Assembly: GCA_026119855.1 (NCBI GenBank)
Contig: JAOWBW010000760.1
Location: 124,001 to 188,000, forward strand
DNA from: Campanula takesimana
Lineage: Eukaryota > Streptophyta > Magnoliopsida > Asterales > Campanulaceae
DNA length: 64,000 nucleotides
Direction of reading: 5' to 3'
Below the pieces are notes generated by a model that saw only the letters and a list, made by a program, of their open reading frames with translations, made no database searches and was not told the origin of the DNA. The number at the start of each line of letters is the position of its first letter. Position 1 is the stretch's first letter. A program made the translations under genes and the position numbers. Shown here piece after piece: positions 56,066 through 64,000 of this stretch.

Positions 56066-59000
56066 CTACTTGCATGTCTTCCTATTATGACCCAGCCCCT
56101 TGCAGTTACTGCACTGCAGTTTGCGCTTGCTACTTTCCACTCGTTCGGGCTGCTTCCTCTTAGGCTGACCCGAAGTGCGTTTAGTAGGGGGAGGTGTCAC
56201 GATAATTGGCAACTCAGTGAGTTCACCATTCATCTCAATATTAGGCACCGGGTGAATCGATTCTGCATACGATTTCCTGAAGCTTTCAGCTGTGAAGTAG
56301 GTGGAGCAATAATCATACGGATCCCTACCAATCCATTCAAAGACAGCAACAGCATGACAGCAAGGCAAGCCAGTAAGCTGCCACCCTTTGCAGGTACAAT
56401 CCCAATGATCAATATTAACAAGGTCCACAGATTCACTTTGAACCTCAAACGTGCCACCCTGTGAGAGTAGTACTTGAAACGAGCGTGCTTTCAAAGCTTC
56501 ATTCTTTAGCTTCTCCTCCATCGTCGGTGTTAGCCTTGTTACCCACTGACTGGAATCAACTCGGCGGACATATATCATTTCCATCATCTTAACTCTTAAC
56601 AAATCAATAATCTGGGTAATTGGCAGCTCGTTTGCATCCGATACCCAACTGTAGAATGATTGTCCAAAGTTGGATGTCATATGATTATATCTCGCTCCTT
56701 GAAAGAAAGCATTTGCCCAGTGTTCCGGCTCATTATTTATCAACCATTTATAAGCTTCTGGTGAGATAGCTTTTACGCTGTCAGTACACTGTTGAAAAGC
56801 TTCGACCTTTGGTGAATATGCAGCGGCATAAAAATCTTGAACCATGAGACGCCTTGCTTCACGTGAAAACTGCCCCTTTAAATCTTTATTAAGCTTCTCA
56901 GCAAGATAACGTAGGCAATAACCATGATGGCACCCCCCTTCACCGAATACTTTGACTAAGGACTCCCTTATACCCTTCTGGGAATCTGCAACAAAAGTAA
57001 TTACCTGAGAAGTAGCAACTACAGATTTCAGTTGCATTAAAAACCAACGCCAGTTGTCATCAGTCTCCTCATCGACCACTGCAAAAGCCACAGGAAAACC
57101 CCCATCATCCCCATCTGCAGCAGTGGCACCCAAAAGCGTCCCTTGGTATTTTGAGTTTAGAGCAACACTGTCAAGAAAAAGCAGCGGTCTGCAGCCTAGC
57201 CGGAAACCAGAAATGGAGGCATGAAATGAAACAAAGAGACGATGAAAGCTTGAGTCCTCCTTTGTTGTAAATGTAGCTAGACTACCTGGATTGGTTTCAA
57301 TTATTTTCTCACAGAAGGAAGGTAACTGAGAATAGGCCTCCTTATAAGATCCCTGAAGCTGCTCCCTTGCAATTTCTTTTGCACGCCATGCCTGAGCATA
57401 ATTCAACTCAATACCATACTCCCGCTTGAAGTCACGGACAATATCTTTGGGTTTGTAGTTTGGGGAATCTTTCAGCTTCTCCTTGATAAAACTTCCCACC
57501 CAGCCCCTTGCTCGATAACCAGCTTTTACAGCACCCCCTTCACAAGTATGACTCGTGTTCATTCTCTTAATACAGATTAAATTGGTGGTAGCCACTCTGG
57601 ATGCAAAAATACGCCACGGACAGCCTTCAGATTTGCACTTGACAGCGACACGTTGACTGTCATTCGTCTTGTATTTGTAAGCAAATCCATGAGCAATAGA
57701 GTATTTATGAAGGGCATCACGAAACTCATCAAAGCTAGAGAATCTCTGGCCCACGCCTGTGATATTGTTCTCCCACTGCATAGCAGCCTTCCGGTGCTTG
57801 TCATCATCGATGCTAGTAACAGTAACAGGACCCATTGCTGTAGTTTCATTGATTACTGTATCGAGGGGTTCGGGTTCGGGTTCAGTAGTCATGGCCGTGT
57901 CAGGGAGATCAATGGGGTGACTCGTACTAGCTGCTGCAATAACAGCTGCTTTTGAGACAGTTTTCCTGCTCGACCTGTGACCAAGTTTGTTATGAGATTC
58001 CATGATTTCATATTCCTATCGTAACTTTTGAATTCAGCTGTGTTCACAATTACACTGCAGTATAAAATGTAGTAGCTTCAAACAATTTTTGACATAAATA
58101 TTCATTATAATAGAGAAATACTTTTACAACCCCCATCCTTGGTGGAAACTAGGCCTCGCAATTGAGGCACCTTACCCAGAAACCCGTCCGACCCAAACCG
58201 TCAAATATCCGACCCAACCCGACCCAATAAAATAAACGGGTTGAAACGGGTAACCCAATTAACCCACTCAAACTCGCGGGTTAAAGCAAGCTATACCCGT
58301 CATCTCAAAGCACTGTAGTAGACATCTTTTTGGACTTTGATATGTGAAGAGCTCTTCTGAATTTTTTGCATAAATTTCTAGCACTGTTAGCTTGAAAAAC
58401 GAATGCCATATGGAAACCAAATATTTCTTCATTTTCATAGAGCATGGAAGGCATCGATATAACCGTATTAAAAAAAAAGATTGAACTGAAATGAATGCAG
58501 TATCGAAGTAGGGGGCGAAAATGAAAAACAAAATCTTAAGAATCACTCCCTCTTTCACATAAAAAGAGCCACACGTCTCTCTTCTTCTTCTTCTTCTTTT
58601 TTTTTTTTTTTTTTTTTTTTTTTGTATCAAGGAAATTCCACAATCAAAGTAAAATAAAGCTTCACAATTTCATCAATATTCAATGTTTTTTGTTCATTTT
58701 CGAAGACATGGTGATTGTCTAACATGTAATACGATAAATAAATTTAAAAAAACACTTTAACACAATACTTAAAAAAGAAATATAGAGATCAAAAGTACAA
58801 TTTTCAAAAAGTTTTTCATGTCAACTGTAACACTTTTATTGGGATAGAGGGCGAACGATAAATGCGAAATCAGCTGAATCTCTGTACTGAAATAAGGCCT
58901 CAACTGCATCAGTTTATTCTCAAATGTGCTACTCCCTCTGTCCCCCGGAATAAATGTCCTACTTTCCATTCTCGTTTATCCCAAATAAATGCCGTCTTAC

Positions 59001-59661
59001 TAAAAATAGGGTATGAAGTTTGGTGATCTTCATATACTACCCATTCTAATAGGCACACGCATTGCAATGTCATAGGAGGTGTCACTCTATCTATATGAAT
59101 AAATTGGGGCAATCAAGGAAACACAACTAAAAAGTTAAAAACATTGACTTGTCAACTGTGAGATTTATTCCGGGACAGAGGGAGTAACGCGCAAGACCAG
59201 ATTGTAAAGAGTATATTGGAAATGTAAATTAAACTGAAACTGAGTGTAAACTATACAGGGAGACACTACAGAAAAACATATTTTCAGAAATAGAGATAGA
59301 CACGAATGGTAAAGTACCTCTTAGCAGGCACTTTGGAACCATTCACAGCACCTCTGCTGGACAGCACAAAGACCTCGACTTGATCGGAATCGTTAAAAAA
59401 GTTAACCATGCGCTTTAGATCTCTATCTTTCGCGAGGGTAATAAGAGCCTTCTTATTCCCTGGTAGGAAGTACTTGATCAACATGTCATCAGCACTGCAT
59501 CCATAATTCTCTGCTAACTCCTGCTTGAGTTCAGTTAGCTGTGCGTTTTCATCAAGATCCACAGCATAGGCTTCCCCTCCATGATACGACAAAGACCCAT
59601 CTTCCTTGGCCTCAAACTCTCCCCCAGACTGACATATAGCTATAATTTTCTTTGACCCCAT
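56066..59661 (-). CDS. MUG: MUSTANG-type domesticated MULE transposase with PB1 domain (two coding exons)
   Basis: The predicted CDS joins exon 1, 59661-59318, to exon 2, 57974-56066, giving 750 residues. The donor is AAGAG/GTACTT and the acceptor TCACAG/GTCGAG; the phase matches exactly. Exon 1 is a PB1 domain (MGSKKIIAICQSGGEFE, lysine-led) for protein-protein interaction. Exon 2 holds a MuDR-like N-terminal region (about 183-265, with CKSEGCPWRI), a MULE transposase core (about 377-475, LLFLDSVALNSKYQG and FVADSQKG), a SWIM zinc finger (CTCKGWQLTGLPCCH, about 640-655) and a terminal zinc knuckle (CSNCKGLGHNRKTC). This order is that of the PB1-bearing MUSTANG family, former Mutator-like transposases kept as plant genes, probably nuclear DNA-binding regulators. 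The ATG at 58003 lies in the intron and is not the start. Near residue 553 a glutamine replaces the expected catalytic glutamate (TSNFGQSF). Confidence 0.88.
57975..59317 (-). other. Intron of the MUSTANG gene
   Basis: 1343 bp with GT-AG ends. It contains a degenerate ACCCG/CGGGT repeat (about 58180-58285), a (CTT)n-T run microsatellite (58579-58623) and a complete Stowaway (58932-59184). Minus-strand frames of 66-120 codons inside it are spurious. Confidence 0.8.
58932..59184. mobile_element. Stowaway MITE in the MUSTANG intron
   Basis: 253 bp, CTCCCTCTGTCCCCCGGAA to CCGGGACAGAGGGAG, with TA at 58930-58931 and 59185-59186. Same family as 52360-52884. Confidence 0.88.
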
Positions 59662-60180
59662 CTTCAAGCCAGAGAAATTTTGCCAGATATTATCAAATAC
59701 TATGCCGTGACATGAGTTGAGTTATTAGCCAACCTACATTTTCAAAACCATCTTCAAGCAGGTATAATTCTATGTACAAGATCCAATGGTAGGGCTATTC
59801 AAGCTGCAACATGAAATTGGCACAAAAAGATTGAAACTTTGGGACAAAAGGTTTAAAAAATTTCAAAGAGTAAAATCTCTAAGGGGCATTTCCGTCATAC
59901 CCAGATGAAGGAAGTGTGTATGAGCAAGTATTTTCTAGTACTTGGAACCCTAAATTGACAAATCATGAGTGTCTAGGCATGCAATTCACCAAATATACAA
60001 ATGATTACCTCGGCTTCTTAGCACAAATTAAGAGCCTTCATCTCAGTCTCTAAACTTTTCGGGTAGTTGGGGTTCGGTCTGTTGAACGCCGGCGGTATGG
60101 AAAAGCGCTGAATTGAGAGTCTTGGGAAGTTGGGACAGATACTACATTTTTAGAGTCAAACAGGCTCAAGGGAATTCACT
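59662..60180 (-). promoter_or_regulatory. MUSTANG 5' UTR and promoter region, possible 5' UTR intron
   Basis: On the minus strand a good donor (GCCGAG/GTAATC, exon end 60009) and an acceptor (AATGTAG/GTTGG, exon start 59733) suggest a 275-bp intron in the 5' UTR. No coding frame is present. This is inferred from splice consensus only. Confidence 0.4.
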
Positions 60181-60336
60181 TTCCATCGTCTACACGCCGT
60201 TAACTTCCCGTTATCCATTGGTAAAGGATATATTCCCCTAAGGCCCAACAAAACCAACCTAAATTCTTTAAGAAGGTGAGATATTTTGTTTTTTCCCATA
60301 TGTCCAAACAAGGAAAAAAAAATTATCCCTTAAGGC

Positions 60337-60790
60337 TAGACATGGTCAACTCGGAACCGTACCCGTGACAACCCGACAACCCGCACTTAAACCATTGGAA
60401 CCGTACCCCTGGATAACTCGTTAACCGTTTTAACCGTACCCATCAATAGGAACCCGTGACCGTAATCGCTAACCGTTCTAATCGTACAAATTATATTAGT
60501 TTTGTAACATATTTTGTTAGTTTTCTAACATAATTTTTTTTATTTTCTAACATAATCTTTTAAAAATGTTAGATTTTTAACAGACTGCGTTACATTTTTA
60601 ACAAAATCTGTTAAAAATTTAATAGTTTAATTTAAAAAAAGGGGGAGGGCAGACCCTTGGACCCGTACCCGCCATATCCATGTCTCACCCGCACCCGTAC
60701 CCGTGTATAACACAGTTAGGTTACGGTTATGGGTTTTGGAAACCGTACCCGTACCTGTAACCGTAACCGTACCTGTTTCATCCGTATTTG
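60337..60790. repeat. Degenerate CCGTACC repeat, MITE-like
   Basis: Both ends are rich in ACCGTACCCG/CGGTTACGG units around an AT-rich core. The ends are weakly inverted (TAGACATGGTCAA and TTGGCCATGTTT). No target-site duplication was found, so the class is uncertain; it resembles the outer hAT element at 51745 in layout. Confidence 0.5.
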
Positions 60791-60799
60791 GCCATGTTT

Positions 60800-61236
60800 C
60801 CCCCATTAGTTTAATGAAATAATGGAAAACCCAAACTACCCTCCCCACCCAAACTTACGAACACACCCTCCTGTCTTACGCCACGCTCTAAACATGCCCA
60901 CTCTACATTCTCTTAATCTCTACCACTCATCCCTTTGTTCTCGATGCCCATACCCCTCACCTCGACTAGTCTTATCATTGTTTAATTTTCCTCTTGCTTA
61001 GGGTTTCTTAAAACCCTCAGACTAGGGTTAAGGGCATAAATACTCTCTAACCTTTTTTTGTATCTCATAACATGTCACGAGTTGTTCAGTATGATAATAT
61101 GTGTCCTTTGTATATTTTGTTCTTTTGGTCTAGTATTCTAGACATCTGTTACATAATCAACCGTATGTAATTTGTACTTAATCTACCATAATAATAAAAT
61201 TTGTTCTCCCTCTGCCGTGGATGTAGTTAATACAAC
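60800..61236. other. Intergenic; possible fragment of another LTR next to element G
   Basis: No gene. The last ~200 bp (GGCATAAATACTCTCTAACC and later TCTCCCTCTGCCGTGGATGT) look like the R/U5 part of a copia LTR cut by element G, but no second copy is available. Confidence 0.35.
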
Positions 61237-61731
61237 TGTTGGGATAGAGGACCAACCGGGACTAGACTTCGGAGCAAAAGGAAGAAAATCGTCGGAATGA
61301 CTGTTGCTCTGGGCGGCCGCCCAGGGTGATGGTGGGCGACCGCCCACTTAATCAGTCTGTTCAATCCGGAGGAGCAGTTTTATGGGCGACCGCCCAGGAC
61401 CAATGTGGGCGACCGCCCACTTGTCGGGAGTGGCAAAAACTGGTTCGGATTTTAGGCCAATTTTCGGGTTCCTTTGTCCATCTAGGGTTAGGTTTGTATT
61501 CCTGGGCACATATTTAAGTAAAGTTCCGCCCCTAAACTCATTGTAACTTCAAGATAACATATTATAGTGCAAGATCCTGGCTTGGTAGTACCCCCAGACG
61601 TAGTTAAACATATTGACGAACTGTGTAAACAATTTCTTGTGTCTTTTCTTTGCTTAATTTCTTGTGCTTTGTTTGTGTGCCATTATTTTCTTGGGGTTAT
61701 TGCTTGGGTTGTGAGGGTCTAATCCACAACA
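61237..61731 (+). repeat. Element G 5' LTR
   Basis: 495 bp, TGTTGGGATAGAGG to TCCACAACA. It has the four GC-rich motifs (61311-61418) and a TATA-like ATATTTAAG at 61510-61518. Confidence 0.8.
61311..61418 (+). promoter_or_regulatory. Quadruple GC-rich motif array, element G LTR
   Basis: GGGCGGCCGCCC at 61311 and GGGCGACCGCCC at 61334, 61384 and 61407; spacing 23, 50 and 23 bp. CGCCCA and TGGGCG can pair within each doublet. The array ends about 92 bp before the TATA-like sequence. Confidence 0.7.
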
Positions 61732-61733
61732 AC

Positions 61734-61746
61734 TGGTATCAAGAGC
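61734..61746 (+). promoter_or_regulatory. Element G primer-binding site
   Basis: TGGTATCAAGAGC, two bases after the LTR; an initiator Met-tRNA site with one extra A. Confidence 0.8.
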
Positions 61747-61816
61747 TCTGGTTGGAGATCAGGGTCAATCGATCGATTGGTTTATCGGACGATTGGGGTT
61801 TGTCAAGCAATCAAGA

Positions 61817-63063
61817 ATGGGCAAGGATAAACAAGCGGTGGAGAAATTCGATGGGTCTGACTACGGGTTTTGGAGGATGCAAATAGAGGATCTCTTGTAC
61901 AACAAAGATCTCTATAAGCCTCTAAAGGGAGTCAAGCCGGAAGGAGAAAAGCAAGAAGATTGGGATCTCATGGATCGGAAGCCCTAGGGGTGGTTAGATC
62001 TACTTTGTCGAAGTGGATCGCAAAGACTACCAAGAAGGCGAAGACCACAAAGGAGCTATTGGATTATCTTACTGAGAGATTTGAAACTCCATCTGCTACA
62101 AACAAGGTTGATTTGATACGCAAGATGGGTAGTCTCAAGATGCAAGAGGGAGGATCCTTAGCTAAACACATCGATGAGTTTATGGATGTAATAGGCTCAT
62201 TGACTGCGTTGGATATTACGTTTGATGATGAGGTTCATGCGTGTTTGTTGCTGGCGTCTTTACCAGGAAGTTGGAGCGGAACAGTGACAGCGATCAATGC
62301 TTCAGCGGGTAAGAACAAATTGAAGTATGATGATGTTAAAGATTTCTTGTTGGGCGAGGAAAATCGTTTGAAGAAGTTGGGGACATCGTCTACTTCGGGA
62401 TCGGCCTTAGCTACTACTAGCAGGGGAAGGCCGGGTACTAGCAATAAGGGGAGAACTGAATCAAGGGAAAATGTAGTGGGTGGTAAGGGCAAGGCCGTGG
62501 AGATCAGAGATAAACCAAGGGTCGCGAAAGGATCGGTGCAGTGTTATCATTGCAAGGAGTTAGGACACTACAAGAAGGATTGTCCCAATCGTGGGGGCAA
62601 TTCGGTGAATGTGACAGTCGAAGGTGATGATGTACTGGTTCTGAGTGTTAGTAGTGCACTAGAATCATGGGTGCTGGATTCGGGGGCATCATTCCACTCT
62701 TGCGGGCATGCAGAAGAGATGGAGAATTATACTTCCGGTGATTTAGGTAAGGTCTATCTGGCGGATGGCGAGCCTTTGGAAATCAAGGGGAAGGGGGATG
62801 TCAGAATAGGAGCATCAAACGGGAAGGTCCTACATCTACACGGGGTCAGACACATTCCGGGTTTGAAAAAGAACCTGCTTTCAGTTGGGCAGTTGGATGA
62901 AGAAGGTTACAAGGTAACTTTTGGCTGCAGGAACTGGGTTATTACCAAGGAGGATTCTGAGATCGCTCGGGGTAATAAAGAGGGGACATTGTATTTGGCG
63001 AATAACACCAAGGATAGTATCGCGGTGGCGTCAGCAAGGGTGATACAGATTTATGGCGCTGTC
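61817..63063 (+). pseudogene. Element G gag-protease, frameshifted
   Basis: ATG 61817 (MGKDKQAVEKFDGSDYGFW) opens a UBN2/copia gag. Near 61975 the sense moves to the next frame, which carries the gag helices, CCHC knuckle CYHCKELGHYKKDC (about 62542-62583) and protease WVLDSGASFHSC (about 62668-62703). Near 63050 it shifts again, just before the integrase zinc-binding domain. Each shift is a one-base change. Confidence 0.85.
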
Positions 63064-64000
63064 GATTGGGTCACATGAGTGAGAAGGGGATGAAAGTACT
63101 TTGCTCAAAGGGAAGACTACCGGGTTTGAAGACAGTCGACGTGGGGATCTGCGAAGATTGTGTGTTTGGCAAACAGGCGAGGAGTAATTTCTCGAGGACA
63201 TGTAGGGCTTTGAGGGAAGCAAAGTTGGATTTGGTCCACACGGATTTGTGGGGGCAGGCCCCGGTAGCTTCTCTAGGTGGTGCGTCATATTACATGACCT
63301 TTATTGATGATTCGACAAGGAAAGTCTGGGTTTATTTCTTGAAACACAAAGATGAGGCATTCGAGGTGTTTAAGAAATGGAAGGCTTTGGTGGAGAATCA
63401 GACAGGTCTTAAGCTTAAATGCTTGAGATCAGATAATGGTGGGGAGTATGAGCTCGGGGAGTTCAAGGAATATTGTGCAGTGAATGGCATTCGCATGGAG
63501 AAGACTCCAAAGGGCACACCACAACACAATGGGGTTGCAGAGAGGATGAACAGGACATTGAACGAGCGGGCTAGAAGTATGAGGTTGAAGTGTGGACTTC
63601 CGAAGACGTTCTGGGCATATGCAGTTGACACGGCAGCTTTTTTGATCAATCGGGGACCATCGGTACCATTGGGGAATGAAATTCCAGAGGAAGCATGGAG
63701 TGGTAAGCAGGTAAATCTGTCATTTCTTCGCATATTTGGCTGCGTTTCATATGTTCATATTGATCCTGCTGATAGAACTAAGTTAGATGCGGAATCTGTA
63801 AAATGTACGTTTATTGGGTATGGCGGGGATGACTTCGGGTATAAGTTTTGGGATGACCAAAACCATAAAATTATTCGTAGTTGAGATATGGTATTCAATG
63901 AACAGGTATTGTACAAGGACAGAAAGGGGGCATCTGATGATATTAGTTCGGAATCGGAGGTTGTAGAGGTGGATATTCCAGACTCGGGTGGGAGCAGGAC
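63064..64000 (+). pseudogene. Element G integrase (partial)
   Basis: It carries RLGHMSEKGM to CEDCVFGKQ (zinc-binding), HTDLWGQAPV, LRSDNGGEYEL, QHNGVAERMNRTLN and the FGCVSYVHI C-terminal region. TGA 63882-63884 interrupts after HKIIRS; the frame then continues (DMVFNEQVLY) to the window edge. RT is not reached. Confidence 0.85.

Larger units (their letters stand above)
61237..64000 (+). mobile_element. Element G: Ty1/copia retrotransposon, Tork-like, truncated by the window edge
   Basis: 5' LTR, primer-binding site, gag and the start of pol are present; the 3' end lies outside. Motif style (LRSDNGGEY, QHNGVAERMNRTL) and the ~0.5-kb LTR fit the Tork lineage. It has two frameshifts and one stop. 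Confidence 0.88.

Overview
This window is nuclear DNA of a flowering plant, most likely a eudicot. The evidence is the plant Ty1/copia and Ty3/gypsy lineages (several with primer-binding sites complementary to initiator Met-tRNA), many Stowaway-type MITEs with CTCCCTCCGTCCC ends, and two intron-containing plant genes: a LEA protein and a PB1-containing MUSTANG transposase-derived protein. I cannot name the species.

Positions 1-45850 are almost wholly nested LTR retrotransposons. Element A (copia, Ale/Retrofit-like, 1643-28541) is the outer host. Element B (copia, SIRE/Maximus-like with a third ORF, 3539-17196) sits in its integrase. A solo LTR, C (gypsy Tekay/Del-like, 5754-7832), sits inside the gag of B. 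Element F (copia, Angela-like, 19450-27983) sits in the RNase H of A. About 2 kb of non-coding flank follows. Element E (copia, Tork-clade, 30619-45848) then follows, with its RT split by gypsy chromovirus D (minus strand, 34624-43482). Target-site duplications confirm B (TCCCC), C (CAAAA), F (GCTCG), D (TTGCG) and E (AAAAG). That of A (ATCAC) is slightly imperfect.

Positions 45850-61236 are the gene-bearing part. A LEA-like gene with a signal peptide (46126-46896, minus) has ACGT-core elements upstream. A block of MITEs and satellites follows: a three-copy 490-bp tandem array, a hAT-in-hAT-Stowaway-in-Stowaway nest, a MULE-like fold-back and two complete Stowaways. The MUSTANG gene (56066-59661, minus) has a PB1 exon, a 1.34-kb intron holding another Stowaway, and a transposase/SWIM/zinc-knuckle exon. 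Element G (copia, Tork-like) starts at 61237 and runs off the right edge.

The most unusual signal is in the LTRs. Four families from different lineages (C and D gypsy; F and G copia) each carry four short GC-rich, partly palindromic motifs at nearly fixed spacing (about 22, 50 and 22 bp start to start). In F and G the array lies about 85-95 bp upstream of a TATA-like sequence. It looks like a shared regulatory or RNA-structural module of unknown function.
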